Assembly (NCBI RefSeq): GCF_007679325.1
Contig: NZ_VEGI01000007.1
Coordinates: 1 to 64,000, forward strand
DNA length: 64,000 bases
DNA from: Arthrobacter sp. U41
Lineage (GTDB): Bacteria; Actinomycetota; Actinomycetes; Actinomycetales; Micrococcaceae
Direction of reading: 5' to 3'
Made by a program: the position numbers and the translations under genes. The stretch's first letter is position 1, and every line of letters begins with the position of its first letter. Shown here piece by piece: positions 44,874-53,420 of this stretch. Under the pieces are notes generated by a model. It ran no database searches, was not told where the DNA came from, and saw only the letters and a list, made by a program, of their open reading frames with translations.

Positions 44874-46082
44874 TTAGTTCCGCCGGATTCCGGCGTGCTG
44901 GAAGACCAGTGCGGTGGCTCCGAGCGCCTCGGCCCGGTCACCCAATGAGGACATGGTGAGCGTTGTCGTTTCACCGATGACGGGCACCGCGTGCCGGATC
45001 AGGCCCCGCCGGATCGGGTCCAGCAGCAGTTCGCCGAGCCCTGCCAGCGGTCCGCCGACCACAATCACTTCGGGGTTGATCAGGTTGGCCACATTGCCCA
45101 GCGCGCGGCCGACGGCGAGCCCGGCGTCGTCGACGACGCGCAGGGTCGCGGAGTCCCGAGCAACGGCCTTGCGGACGATGTCTTCCGGGGTGATCGGCTT
45201 GTCCTCGCCGCGGCTCAGGAGCTCGATCATGGTGGTGGTGGAGGCGATGGTTTCCAGGCATCCGCGGTTGCCGCAGCGGCAGATGAGCCCGTGCTCGTGG
45301 ATGGTTGCGTGCCCGATTTCGCCGGTGATGCCCACGTTGCCGTAGTAGGGCATCCCGTTCAGGATCAGCCCCGCGCCGATGCCGGAGCCGATCTTGAGGA
45401 ACATCAGGTTGCTGATACCGGTGTGCGGCCCCCAGGTCACCTCGGAGAGGGCGCCCAGATTGGCGTCGTTGTCCACGAAAACCGGGAGATCCAGCGCATC
45501 TTCGAGGCGCTGCAAGATGTTGATGCCCACCCATTCGGGCAGGATGGCGCCCTGCGCCACGGTGCCCGTGCGGCGGTCTATGGGGCCGGGGATGCCCACG
45601 CCGGCACCGACGACGGCGCTGCGTTCCACGCCGCTGCCGGCCAGGAGCCGGTCAAGGAGCCCGACGGCGGCGACGATGCCTTCTTCGGCATGGTGGCCCA
45701 GGGGGAGCAGGATCGATTCCTCGGCGATCACGTGATAGCTCAGCGAAGCCAGCACAACGCGCAGGTGCCGGCGGCCGAAGTCGATGCCGACCGCCACGGC
45801 GCCGTTGCTGTTGAGCCGGACGTTCAGGGCCCGCCGCCCGGAGCTGGTGGTCGGTTCGGTGGAGGCCAGTCCGGCGTCCTGCATAATCTTGACGATGTTC
45901 GAGACCGTGGCCGTGGAGAGGCCGGTCTGCCGTGCCAGTTCCGCTTGCGTGGAGGGCCCGGCGAGAAGGCATTCTATGATCCGCTGCTGGTTCAAATGCC
46001 GGAGGGCGGACTGTGATCCGGGATTTTTAGTGCGGCTCCTCGTTGAGCGCGTTGGTGAGGGCATGCATGAAGCGTCCCGCAT
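44874..46082 (-). CDS. ROK family transcriptional regulator
   Basis: This is a 402-aa regulator (396 if ATG 46064 is used). The N-terminal winged HTH is STQAELARQTGLSTATVSNIVKIM (about 45-68). The ROK sugar-kinase-like domain has a degenerate ATP site (VGIDFGRRHLRVVL), the substrate loop ITGEIGHATIHEHG, and the zinc motif CRCGNRGCLE. By family (XylR, NagC, Mlc) it represses sugar uptake genes until a sugar or sugar phosphate binds. It lies immediately upstream of the ABC importer operon on the same strand, so that operon is its probable target, together with its own gene. Confidence 0.92.
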   Translation of the reverse strand: MRDASCMPSPTRSTRSRTKNPGSQSALRHLNQQRIIECLLAGPSTQAELARQTGLSTATVSNIVKIMQDAGLASTEPTTSSGRRALNVRLNSNGAVAVGIDFGRRHLRVVLASLSYHVIAEESILLPLGHHAEEGIVAAVGLLDRLLAGSGVERSAVVGAGVGIPGPIDRRTGTVAQGAILPEWVGINILQRLEDALDLPVFVDNDANLGALSEVTWGPHTGISNLMFLKIGSGIGAGLILNGMPYYGNVGITGEIGHATIHEHGLICRCGNRGCLETIASTTTMIELLSRGEDKPITPEDIVRKAVARDSATLRVVDDAGLAVGRALGNVANLINPEVIVVGGPLAGLGELLLDPIRRGLIRHAVPVIGETTTLTMSSLGDRAEALGATALVFQHAGIRRN

Positions 46083-46094
46083 CGGACGCTTGTA

Positions 46095-46113
46095 GTCAAG
46101 AAGTTAACGCAAC
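46095..46113 (-). promoter_or_regulatory. candidate ROK operator at the ROK gene itself
   Basis: GTTGCGTTAA-CTT-CTTGAC on the minus strand ends in a -35-like TTGACT (46094-46099) 12 bp before the ATG at 46082. It matches 16 of 19 positions of the motif at 44838-44856. If the -35 is used, transcription starts close to or inside the first annotated codons, favouring the ATG at 46064 or a later start. Confidence 0.55.
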
Positions 46114-46185
46114 TGGCCGCCCGTGTCGTCGCGGCGGCGGCCGGGCGCCGCCGTCGTCGGCCGCCGAACGGGACCGGGCTGGGCG

Positions 46186-46704
46186 TCAGCCGTGCATGTC
46201 CCGGTGCGCCCTGGCCAGCTCACGGTAATGCGCCGCGTTCTGCTGGACGCCGGCGAATTCCTCGTCGCTCAGTTCGCGCCGGACCTTGGCCGGCACCCCG
46301 GCCACCAGCGAGCGGGGCGGGACCACGGTTCCTTCCAGGACCACGGCGCCGGCCGCGATGAGGGACCCGGCGCCGATCACGGCACCGTTGAGGATGGTGG
46401 CGCTCATGCCGATCAGGCAGTCGTCCTCGACCGTGCAGCCGTGCACCACCGCGCTGTGCCCGACGCTGACCCGGGCGCCGACGGTGCAGGGGAAGCCCGG
46501 GTCCGCGTGCAGCACCACGTTGTCCTGCAGGTTGGTGCCGGCCCCCACGGTGATCGCGGCGGTGTCGGCCCGGACGGAGACGCCGTAGAAGGCGCTGGAG
46601 TCCTCGGCGAGGGTGGCCTTGCCGATCACCGAGGCGCTCGGTGCGATGAAGGCGGATTCGTGGACGGCCGGGGTGTCCCCGGCGAAAGCGTAAATGGGAG
46701 CCAT
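46186..46704 (-). CDS. gamma-class carbonic anhydrase family protein
   Basis: This is a 172-aa left-handed beta-helix protein made of hexapeptide repeats (SASVIGKATLAEDSSAFYGVSVRAD, NLQDNVVLHAD, VGHSAVVHGCTV, GAVIGAGSLIAAGAVV). The three zinc-ligand histidines are visible in VVLHADPG, VGHSAV and VVHGC, so it may be an active trimeric carbonic anhydrase. The family also includes CaiE and PaaY, which hydrolyse CoA esters or have unknown roles. A C-terminal helix (LSDEEFAGVQQNAAHYRELAR) closes the subunit. It is cytoplasmic and a single-gene unit. Confidence 0.9.
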   Translation of the reverse strand: MAPIYAFAGDTPAVHESAFIAPSASVIGKATLAEDSSAFYGVSVRADTAAITVGAGTNLQDNVVLHADPGFPCTVGARVSVGHSAVVHGCTVEDDCLIGMSATILNGAVIGAGSLIAAGAVVLEGTVVPPRSLVAGVPAKVRRELSDEEFAGVQQNAAHYRELARAHRDMHG

Positions 46705-46816
46705 GCCTCCAGCCTAGGACACACTCCATGTTGCGGGCTGGTTCCGGGCGGGGGTTGAACCGTGACCGGAGCTGAGTAGGATCGGGCCATCAAATGCGCC
46801 GTCCGGGAGGTGCTCC

Positions 46817-47341
46817 GTGGTGACCGAGAATGTGTTCCTGCGAACGATGCGGCGGCTGGAGAACGCGGACCGCCTGGACCCGGCCGTCCGGGCTGCGGAC
46901 CCGCTCGCGGGCCGGCTCGTGGCCGACCGCCGGCTGCGGCGCTTTTTCCGGGGCGACGCCACCGGTATCCCGCCGCACGTCATCGCCAAGGATGTGCCCT
47001 TCGGCGCCTGGTTCATGGCGATCTTCCTGGACTTTTTTCCCGACGCCGACGCCGGCGCCCGTCGGGCAGCGACGCGGCTGGTGGCCCTCGGTGTCGTCGC
47101 CGCGACGCCCACCGGAATCAGCGGCTGGGCCGAATGGGCCCGGGCGGACCGCGGCACCCGGCGGGTCGGCGTCGTCCATGCCGCTGTCAACCTCGCTGCC
47201 ACGCTCATTTTCGTGGCGTCCTGGGCCGCGCGGACCCGGGACCGGCACCGTCTGGGCGTGGGGCTGGCCCGCGCGGGCGGGGCCCTGCTGATCGTCGGGG
47301 GTTTCCTGGGTGGGTACATGGGCCGTACGCGCCGCCGCTGA
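46817..47341 (+). CDS. DUF2231 family membrane protein
   Basis: This 174-aa protein has a soluble N-terminal part (1-48) and a four-helix DUF2231 domain. Diagnostic features are GIPPHVIAKDVPFGAWFMAIFLDFF (the conserved H and P of helix 1), ALGVVAATPTGISGWAEWA, VGVVHAAVNLAATLIFVASW, and GALLIVGGFLGGYMG. DUF2231 is often found with Rieske proteins and may handle haem or quinone redox chemistry; nothing here indicates the partner. The start is GTG 46817 or the adjacent GTG 46820, with GGGAGG upstream. It is divergent from the carbonic anhydrase gene. Confidence 0.82.
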   Translation: MVTENVFLRTMRRLENADRLDPAVRAADPLAGRLVADRRLRRFFRGDATGIPPHVIAKDVPFGAWFMAIFLDFFPDADAGARRAATRLVALGVVAATPTGISGWAEWARADRGTRRVGVVHAAVNLAATLIFVASWAARTRDRHRLGVGLARAGGALLIVGGFLGGYMGRTRRR

Positions 47342-47369
47342 GCCCAACCAGCTGGCAGCAGGGAGAGGG

Positions 47370-47795
47370 TTAGGCGGGGGAGCGCAGGACCGTGAAGCCC
47401 GGTCCCTGGTCTGGTCCCTGTCCCGCAGAACCCGGTTCCGGGAGCACGACGGCGATCGGGGCGCCTGGTGCCGCCACCCGCTCGAGCTCGCGGACGACGT
47501 CGCCCCAGTCCTCCGGCGCCAGGCCGGCCAGTGCGTCCACCGCCCACACGGAAGGGAAGGCCGAGTCGGCAAACGGCAGCGACGGGGCACCGGCCACGGA
47601 GGCTTCCAGCCCATGGGCCCGGGCGGAGTGGATGTTCTCCTCGGATCGGTCGACGCCGGTGAAGTGGATGCCGGAGCGCACAAAGCGCAGCCCGTCAGCG
47701 CCCTGGCCGCACTCGAGGCCCAGCACACCGGTGCGGCCCTCGGATTTGAGCAGGTCCACGAATTCCGGGAGCGGATCTTTTGGGGAAAGTGCCAT
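47370..47795 (-). CDS. short class I SAM-dependent methyltransferase-like protein
   Basis: This 141-aa protein has a methyltransferase-11-type core. Motif I is VLGLECGQGADGLRF (the usual GCGxG replaced by ECGQG), followed by the acidic end of strand 2 in FTGVDRSEENIHSAR, then SLPFADSAFPSVWAVDALAG (motif II/III) and the strand VAAPGAPIAVVLPEPG. It ends soon after strand 5, where full enzymes continue to strands 6-7, so it is shorter than typical (about 200 aa). It may be a minimal or decayed enzyme. The target is unknown. The start is ATG 47795 with a weak RBS; an in-frame TTG lies four codons upstream. Confidence 0.72.
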   Translation of the reverse strand: MALSPKDPLPEFVDLLKSEGRTGVLGLECGQGADGLRFVRSGIHFTGVDRSEENIHSARAHGLEASVAGAPSLPFADSAFPSVWAVDALAGLAPEDWGDVVRELERVAAPGAPIAVVLPEPGSAGQGPDQGPGFTVLRSPA

Positions 47796-47814
47796 ACACC
47801 TATTCAATGACTGG

Positions 47815-47873
47815 CGTCAGGTGAATACAACAGCCTCAGTTGAAGACAACAGGGTCAGTTGAAGACAACCGTC
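47815..47873 (-). repeat. three 19-bp tandem copies across the purU stop codon
   Basis: On the minus strand GTTGTCTTCAACTGA plus CCCT is followed by GTTGTCTTCAACTGA plus GGCT, then GTTGTATTCACCTGA. The first copy holds the last codons and stop of purU; the other two are downstream duplications in the 3' UTR. Confidence 0.85.
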
Positions 47874-48715
47874 CGGTTCCCGTCCAGCAGGACCCGGTGC
47901 TCGGCGTGCCATTGCACGGCCTGGGCCAGCGTGCGGCCCTCGACGTCGCGGCCCATCTGGACGAACTGCTCGGCCGTGCGCCGGTGGTCCACGCGGATGA
48001 CTTCCTGCTCGATGATCGGGCCCTCGTCCAGGGCCGCGGTGACGTAGTGCGCGGTGGCGCCGATGAGCTTCACGCCGCGGGCGTGCGCCTGGTGGTACGG
48101 CTTGGCCCCCTTGAACGAGGGCAGGAAGGAGTGATGGATGTTGATGGCCTTGCCGGTCAGTTCCTGGCACAGCTCGTCGGAGATGATCTGCATGTAGCGG
48201 GCCAGGACCGTGAGCTCGACGTCGTGCTCGGCCATAAGTGCCCGGAGCTGGTCCTCGGCCTGGACCTTGGTCTCCGGCGTGACCGGAATGTGGTGGAAGG
48301 GGATGCCGTAGAACTCGGCCAGTCCCGCCAGGCCGCGATGGTTGGACACGATGGCCGGGATCTCGATCGGCAGGGTGCCGGAGCGCTGCAGGAACAGCAG
48401 GTCGTTGAGGCAGTGCGCCGACGTGCTGGCCATCAGCAGGGTGCGGACCTTCCGGCCGGCCGGGTTGAGGCTCCACTGCATGCCGAAGGCCTGGGCCACG
48501 GGCTCCAGGGCGGCCTGCAGCTCCAGCTGGGACGCCGGCGTCGTGGCCTCCACGCGCATAAAGAAGGTGCCGGTGCTCTGGCTGCCGTACTGCTGTGAGT
48601 CAGTAATGTTGCAGCCCGCAACGAGCAGGGCGCCGGCGACGGCGTGCACGATTCCGGGGCGGTCCGGGCAGGAGAGAGTGAGGATGTATGAGGCAGTCAG
48701 CTGGTGGTCAGTCAC
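47855..48715 (-). CDS. purU: formyltetrahydrofolate deformylase
   Basis: This 286-aa enzyme hydrolyses 10-formyl-THF to formate and THF, adjusting the one-carbon pool. An N-terminal ACT domain (about 8-85: YILTLSCPDRPGIVHAVAGALLVAGCNITDSQQY) senses glycine or methionine in the E. coli enzyme. The C-terminal formyltransferase-fold domain has IVSNHRGLAGLA, NIHHSFLPSFKGAKPYHQA with the catalytic Asn/His, and the Asp in ALDEGPIIEQ. The start is GTG 48715. It is divergent from the riboswitch-controlled glyA-folD operon, which supplies the opposite flow of one-carbon units. Confidence 0.96.
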   Translation of the reverse strand: MTDHQLTASYILTLSCPDRPGIVHAVAGALLVAGCNITDSQQYGSQSTGTFFMRVEATTPASQLELQAALEPVAQAFGMQWSLNPAGRKVRTLLMASTSAHCLNDLLFLQRSGTLPIEIPAIVSNHRGLAGLAEFYGIPFHHIPVTPETKVQAEDQLRALMAEHDVELTVLARYMQIISDELCQELTGKAINIHHSFLPSFKGAKPYHQAHARGVKLIGATAHYVTAALDEGPIIEQEVIRVDHRRTAEQFVQMGRDVEGRTLAQAVQWHAEHRVLLDGNRTVVFN

Positions 48716-48825
48716 GGAGGATAGCCTACCCGCGGCGGCGCAGGACCCGTGCGCAGGGCCCATGCGCAGCGGCTCCGCGCAAGGCTGTGCGCAGGCTGTG
48801 GCCGGGCGCCGGCCTGGGGTAGTCT

Positions 48826-48910
48826 GGACAGGTCGCAACTGGCGTTGGGTGGCTAACCACCAGGGAGCGGCAATCACGAAGACCACGGATCGTACGCCTG
48901 GGCCGAGGGT
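48826..48910 (+). promoter_or_regulatory. ZTP riboswitch (pfl motif) controlling glyA-folD
   Basis: The conserved core of the pfl/ZTP aptamer is visible: GCAACTGGCG, then GGTGG-CTAA-CCACC with AGGGAGCGG, and after a variable linker CGCCTGGGC. It lies 170-250 nt upstream of glyA and on the same strand. Two hairpins follow (48925-48940 and 48951-48970) and could form the expression platform, although no U-tract is evident. ZTP signals a lack of 10-formyl-THF; the expected response is to raise glyA and folD expression. The upstream boundary is approximate; a TAGTCT box at 48820-48825 may be the -10. Confidence 0.9.
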
Positions 48911-49079
48911 CATGTTTTCCGGTCGGCAGCACCCGCTGCCGGCCCGCGTCGGCACCTGGAAACGGGTGCCGGTCCCTTGGTACGCCCCGTCATCCGGAGC
49001 CGTAATCTAGGGGCGCCGCCGCGGGCCAGCCGGTAACCTGACCTTAAGCAGTAGCCCGTTGCCTAGCCAGGAGTTCCCC

Positions 49080-50381
49080 GTGACCACCTCTCTTAGCCTT
49101 TCGTCAGCCGCCGTGAGCAACCAGCCGCTGGCCGACCTCGATCCTGAAATCGCCGCCGTCCTCGCCCAGGAGTTGGGCCGCCAGCGCGGCACCCTGGAAA
49201 TGATCGCCTCCGAGAACTTCGCCCCGCGCGCAGTCATGGAGGCCCAGGGCTCGGTCCTGACCAACAAGTACGCCGAGGGCTACCCCGGCCGCCGCTACTA
49301 CGGCGGCTGCGAATACGTGGACATCGCCGAGCAGTTGGCGATCGACCGCGTGAAGGAGCTGTTCGGCGCCGAATTCGCCAACGTCCAGCCGCACTCCGGC
49401 GCCCAGGCCAACGCCGCGGCCCTGTCCGCGATGATCAAGCCGGGCGACAAGATCCTCGGCCTGTCGCTGGCCCACGGCGGGCACCTGACCCACGGCATGA
49501 AGCTGAACTTCTCCGGCAAGCTCTACGACGTCGCCGCCTACCAGGTGGAGGAAGACAACTTCCGCATCGACATGGACAAGCTCCGCGAGCAGGCCATCGC
49601 CGAGAAGCCCCAGGTGATCATCGCCGGCTGGTCCGCCTACCCGCGCCACCTGGACTTCGCCGCGTTCCGCTCCATCGCCGACGAGGTCGGCGCCCTGCTG
49701 TGGACGGACATGGCGCACTTCGCCGGCCTCGTGGCCGCCGGACTGCACCCGAGCCCGGTCCCGCACTCCGACGTCGTCACCTCCACGGTGCACAAGACCC
49801 TCGCGGGTCCCCGCTCCGGCGTGATCCTGGCCAAGCAGGAGTGGGCCAAGAAGATCAACTCCAACGTCTTCCCGGGCCAGCAGGGCGGACCGCTCATGCA
49901 CGTCATCGCCGCCAAGGCCGTGGCGTTCAAGATCGCCGGCACGGAGGAATTCAAGGAGCGCCAGGAACGCGTCCTGGAAGGCGCCCGGATCATCGCCGAC
50001 CGCCTGAACCAGGCCGATGTGTCCGACGCCGGCGTGTCCGTCCTCACCGGCGGCACCGACGTGCACCTGGTCCTGGTGGACCTGCGCAACTCCCAGCTGG
50101 ACGGCCAGCAGGCCGAAGACCTCCTGCACTCCGTGGGCATCACCGTCAACCGCAACGCCGTCCCGTTCGACCCCCGCCCGCCGATGGTCACCTCCGGCCT
50201 GCGCATCGGCACGCCCGCCCTGGCCACCCGGGGCTTCGGCGCCGGGGAGTTCACGGAGGTCGCGGAGATCATCGCCACCGCGCTGAAGGCCGGCTCCGCC
50301 ACGGATGTGGAGGCCCTCCAGTCCCGGGTGGACAAGCTCGCCGCCGACTTCCCGCTGTACCCGCAGCACGAGCAGTGGTGA
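49080..50381 (+). CDS. glyA: serine hydroxymethyltransferase
   Basis: This 433-aa PLP enzyme interconverts serine + THF with glycine + 5,10-methylene-THF. It shows [37 protein letters not shown], the PLP-stacking region [11 protein letters not shown], and the PLP lysine in [13 protein letters not shown], all in place. The start is GTG 49080 with AGGAG 7 nt upstream. The gene is downstream of a ZTP riboswitch and 4 nt before folD, so the two are co-transcribed. Confidence 0.97.
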   Translation: MTTSLSLSSAAVSNQPLADLDPEIAAVLAQELGRQRGTLEMIASENFAPRAVMEAQGSVLTNKYAEGYPGRRYYGGCEYVDIAEQLAIDRVKELFGAEFANVQPHSGAQANAAALSAMIKPGDKILGLSLAHGGHLTHGMKLNFSGKLYDVAAYQVEEDNFRIDMDKLREQAIAEKPQVIIAGWSAYPRHLDFAAFRSIADEVGALLWTDMAHFAGLVAAGLHPSPVPHSDVVTSTVHKTLAGPRSGVILAKQEWAKKINSNVFPGQQGGPLMHVIAAKAVAFKIAGTEEFKERQERVLEGARIIADRLNQADVSDAGVSVLTGGTDVHLVLVDLRNSQLDGQQAEDLLHSVGITVNRNAVPFDPRPPMVTSGLRIGTPALATRGFGAGEFTEVAEIIATALKAGSATDVEALQSRVDKLAADFPLYPQHEQW

Positions 50382-50385
50382 ACGG

Positions 50386-51327
50386 ATGACCACGGAGACC
50401 ACCAACGTCCACGCCAACACCGCCCGGATCCTTGACGGCAAAGCCACTGCCGCCACGATCAAGGCCGAACTGACCGAACGCGTCGCCGCCCTCAAGGCCC
50501 AGGGGATCGTTCCGGGCCTCGGCACCATCCTGGTGGGCTCTGACCCGGGGAGCACCTGGTACGTGGGCGGTAAGCACAAGGACTGCGCCGAGGTGGGCAT
50601 CACGTCCATCCGCCGCGACCTGCCGGAAGACACCACCCAGGAGGAGCTGCTGGCCGTGGTCCGGGAGCTCAACGACAACCCGGAATGCACCGGCTACATC
50701 GTCCAGCTTCCGCTGCCCAAGCACATTGACCAGGACGTCATCCTGGAGGCCATGGACCCCGACAAGGACGCCGACGGCCTGCACCCGATGAACCTCGGCC
50801 GGCTGGTGGCCAACGTCAGCGGCCCCATGAAGTCCCCGCTGCCCTGCACGCCGAAGGGCTGCGTGGAGCTGCTCACCCGGCACGGCATCAACCTCAACGG
50901 AAAACGCGTTCTGGTGGTGGGCCGCGGCGTCACCATCGGCCGTCCCGTGGGGCTGCTGCTCACCCGCAAGGATGTCAACGCCACGGTGATCCTTGCCCAC
51001 ACCGGCACCGTCGACCTGCCCGCCGAACTGCGGCAGGCCGACGTCGTGATCGCCGCGGCCGGGCAGCCGCACATGATCAAGGCGGCGGACCTCAAGCCGG
51101 GTGCGATTGTGCTCGACGTCGGCGTCAGCCGCGTCGAGGACGGCTCCGGCAAGGCGGTGGTCACCGGAGACGTGGACCCCGCCGCGGCCGACGTCGCCGC
51201 CTGGCTCTCCCCGAATCCCGGGGGAGTGGGCCCCATGACCCGCGCGATGCTGCTGGCCAACGTGGTGGAAACCGCGGAACGCCACGCAGCAGGCAGCACC
51301 TCCGGCGCTGGGACTGGCGACGCCTGA
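50386..51327 (+). CDS. folD: bifunctional methylene-THF dehydrogenase / methenyl-THF cyclohydrolase
   Basis: This 313-aa enzyme converts 5,10-methylene-THF to 10-formyl-THF with NADP. The catalytic Tyr/Lys motif is [12 protein letters not shown]; the folate site includes [11 protein letters not shown] and [10 protein letters not shown]; the NADP loop reads [15 protein letters not shown]; the C-terminal [16 protein letters not shown] is complete. A Ser/Ala tail follows. It starts 4 nt after the glyA stop. Together with glyA it rebuilds the 10-formyl-THF needed by purN and purH, matching the ZTP riboswitch. Confidence 0.97.
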   Translation: MTTETTNVHANTARILDGKATAATIKAELTERVAALKAQGIVPGLGTILVGSDPGSTWYVGGKHKDCAEVGITSIRRDLPEDTTQEELLAVVRELNDNPECTGYIVQLPLPKHIDQDVILEAMDPDKDADGLHPMNLGRLVANVSGPMKSPLPCTPKGCVELLTRHGINLNGKRVLVVGRGVTIGRPVGLLLTRKDVNATVILAHTGTVDLPAELRQADVVIAAAGQPHMIKAADLKPGAIVLDVGVSRVEDGSGKAVVTGDVDPAAADVAAWLSPNPGGVGPMTRAMLLANVVETAERHAAGSTSGAGTGDA

Positions 51328-51364
51328 GTCGTCCAACGCCTGAGTCTTCCAATGCCTGGGCTGA

Positions 51365-51406
51365 CCGCAGGGCGCTGTCTCCTGTGAAGGAGGCGGCGCC
51401 CTGCGG
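51365..51406 (+). terminator. glyA-folD terminator
   Basis: CCGCAGGGCGCTGTCTCC and the near-complementary GGAGGCGGCGCCCTGCGG form an 18-bp imperfect stem around a short TGTGAA loop, followed by CGTTTAAG. Confidence 0.85.
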
Positions 51407-51499
51407 CGTTTAAGCCCGGGAGGTAACGGAATGGCAAACGTCTGGATTTTTTACGAAAAGACTCTTTCATAGTTCGGCCGTTTCCATTACCGTGTTCGG

Positions 51500-52528
51500 G
51501 TGCCTGAACTCGCCTCAAAGCAAACCCCACCCTCGGAAGCCGCCCCCATGGCCGCCCACCAAAGCCGTCCCTCAAGCGCCGGCAGCCCCTCCGCTGCCGG
51601 CGCTCCGCAGTACGTCATCACTGCCGAAAACCTGACCAAGCGCTACGGCGACGTCGCCGCCGTCGACGGCATTTCCTTCTCCGTGCCCGCCGGCGAGGCC
51701 TTCGGCCTGCTCGGTCCCAACGGCGCCGGCAAGTCCACCACCATGAAGATGATCGGCGGAGTGTCCGAGCGGACCTCCGGAAACCTCAGCATCATGGGCC
51801 TGGACCCCGACCAGAATGGCCCGGAAGTCCGCGCGCACCTGGGTGTCGTCCCGCAGCAGGACAACCTGGATGAGGAACTCAAGGTCCGGGACAACCTGCT
51901 GGTCTACGGCCGCTACTTCGGCCTGCCCATGAGCTACCTCAAGCCGAAGGCCGATGAGCTGCTGGAGTTCGCCCAGCTCACGGACAAGGCCAAATCCAAG
52001 GTCGACGCGCTCTCCGGCGGCATGAAGCGCCGGCTCACCATCGCGCGCTCCCTCATCAACGAACCCAGGATCCTGCTGCTGGACGAGCCCACCACCGGGC
52101 TGGACCCGCAGGCCCGGCACATCCTCTGGGACCGGCTGTTCCGGCTCAAGGAACAGGGTGTCACCCTGATCCTCACCACCCACTACATGGACGAGGCCGA
52201 GCAGCTCTGCGACCGGCTGATCGTGGTGGACAAGGGCAGGATCATGGCCGAGGGGTCGCCCGCCAGCCTGATCCGCGAGTACTCCACCCGCGAAGTCCTG
52301 GAACTGCGCTTCGGCTCGGAACGCAACGCCACCGTCGGTGCCGAACTGGAAGGGATCGGCGATCGGCTGGAAACCCTGCCGGACCGCGTCCTGATCTACG
52401 CGCACGACGGCGAGGCCGCCCTTGAGGAAGTCTCCGCCCGCGGACTGCGCCCGGTGACCTCGCTGGTGCGCCGGTCCTCGCTGGAGGACGTTTTCCTGCG
52501 CCTGACCGGCAGGAGCCTCGTTGACTAA
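51500..52528 (+). CDS. ABC transporter ATP-binding protein (DrrA/NodI-like exporter)
   Basis: This is a 342-aa ATPase. After a 36-residue Pro/Ser/Ala-rich lead it shows LTKRYGDVAAVDGISF, Walker A GPNGAGKST, Q-loop VVPQQDNLDEEL, signature LSGGMKRRLTIAR, Walker B ILLLDEPTTGLD and the H-loop THYMDEAE. The C-terminal extension (SLEDVFLRLTGRSL) is typical of ATPases that pair with ABC-2 permeases, as in DrrA and NodI. The GTG start is in an AT-richer stretch. It is the first of three overlapping genes for an exporter; the substrate (drug, lipid or glycan) is unknown. Confidence 0.93.
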   Translation: MPELASKQTPPSEAAPMAAHQSRPSSAGSPSAAGAPQYVITAENLTKRYGDVAAVDGISFSVPAGEAFGLLGPNGAGKSTTMKMIGGVSERTSGNLSIMGLDPDQNGPEVRAHLGVVPQQDNLDEELKVRDNLLVYGRYFGLPMSYLKPKADELLEFAQLTDKAKSKVDALSGGMKRRLTIARSLINEPRILLLDEPTTGLDPQARHILWDRLFRLKEQGVTLILTTHYMDEAEQLCDRLIVVDKGRIMAEGSPASLIREYSTREVLELRFGSERNATVGAELEGIGDRLETLPDRVLIYAHDGEAALEEVSARGLRPVTSLVRRSSLEDVFLRLTGRSLVD

Positions 52529-53420
52529 GAAGGTGGAGCTGGCTAAGAAGGCAGAGTTGACGGAATCAACTCAAGCGGCCGGCGCGACGGCGGCCCCCGC
52601 CCTGCGCGCGCACTCGCCGGAGGTCTCCGCGGCGAAGGCCCGGAAGTGGGGCGCGTTCTACTACGCCGAGCAGGTCCTGCGGGTGATGAAGGGCTACGGC
52701 TGGACCATCGTGATGTACGGCGTCGGGCAGCCGGTCGCGTATCTCTTTGCGATGGGCGTCGGTCTGGCCACCCTCGTGGACACCAACAGCACGGCGGCGT
52801 TCGGCGGGGTCAGCTACCTCGTGTTCATCGCCCCGGCCCTGCTGATCTCGGCTGCCGTGATGACCGCCGCGAACGAGTTCACCTTCCCGGTGATGGACGG
52901 ATTCAAATGGCGCCGGGTCTACTACGGGCCGCACGCCTCGCCGTTGACCCCGGAGCAGATCGCGCTAGGTCAGATCATCGCCGTCACGGTGCGCCTGCTG
53001 CTGCAGTCCGCCATCTACTTCGGCGTGGTGGCGTTGTTCGGCGCGTCCCCGAGCCCCTGGGGCTGGGCCTCCATCCTGGTCGCCACCCTCGCCGGGCTGT
53101 CCTTCGGCCTGCCGCTGATGGCGTACGCGGCCTCCATCAAGGAGGACAAAGGCCAGTTCGCCATGGTGATGCGCTTCATCGTGATGCCGCTGTTCCTGTT
53201 TTCCGGCACCTTCTTCCCGCTGGACACCCTGCCCCTCGCCGTGCGCTGGATCGGCTGGACCTCCCCGATCTGGCACGGCACGGAGCTGGGCCGCGTGCTC
53301 AGCTACGGCTACGAGGAGCCGCCGCTGCTGACCATCGCGCACCTCGTGTTCCTGCTGGCGCTTTGTGTCGTCGGCTGGATCCTGACCAAACGCCAGTTCG
53401 TCAAAAGGATGGGCGGATGA
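52521..53420 (+). CDS. ABC-2 type permease 1
   Basis: This 299-aa ABC-2 membrane subunit has a cytoplasmic N-terminal amphipathic part (1-60) and six membrane segments (about 64-85, 97-118, 145-168, 175-198, 207-228, 263-285). The conserved LFSGTFFPLDTLP follows helix 5. It starts at TTG 52521 inside the ATPase gene (8-nt overlap; AGGAG 5 nt before), so it is translationally coupled. With permease 2 it probably forms a heterodimer. The Lys/Glu-rich opening (KKVELAKKAELTES) could be extended artificially if a later start is used. Confidence 0.88.
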   Translation: MTKKVELAKKAELTESTQAAGATAAPALRAHSPEVSAAKARKWGAFYYAEQVLRVMKGYGWTIVMYGVGQPVAYLFAMGVGLATLVDTNSTAAFGGVSYLVFIAPALLISAAVMTAANEFTFPVMDGFKWRRVYYGPHASPLTPEQIALGQIIAVTVRLLLQSAIYFGVVALFGASPSPWGWASILVATLAGLSFGLPLMAYAASIKEDKGQFAMVMRFIVMPLFLFSGTFFPLDTLPLAVRWIGWTSPIWHGTELGRVLSYGYEEPPLLTIAHLVFLLALCVVGWILTKRQFVKRMGG

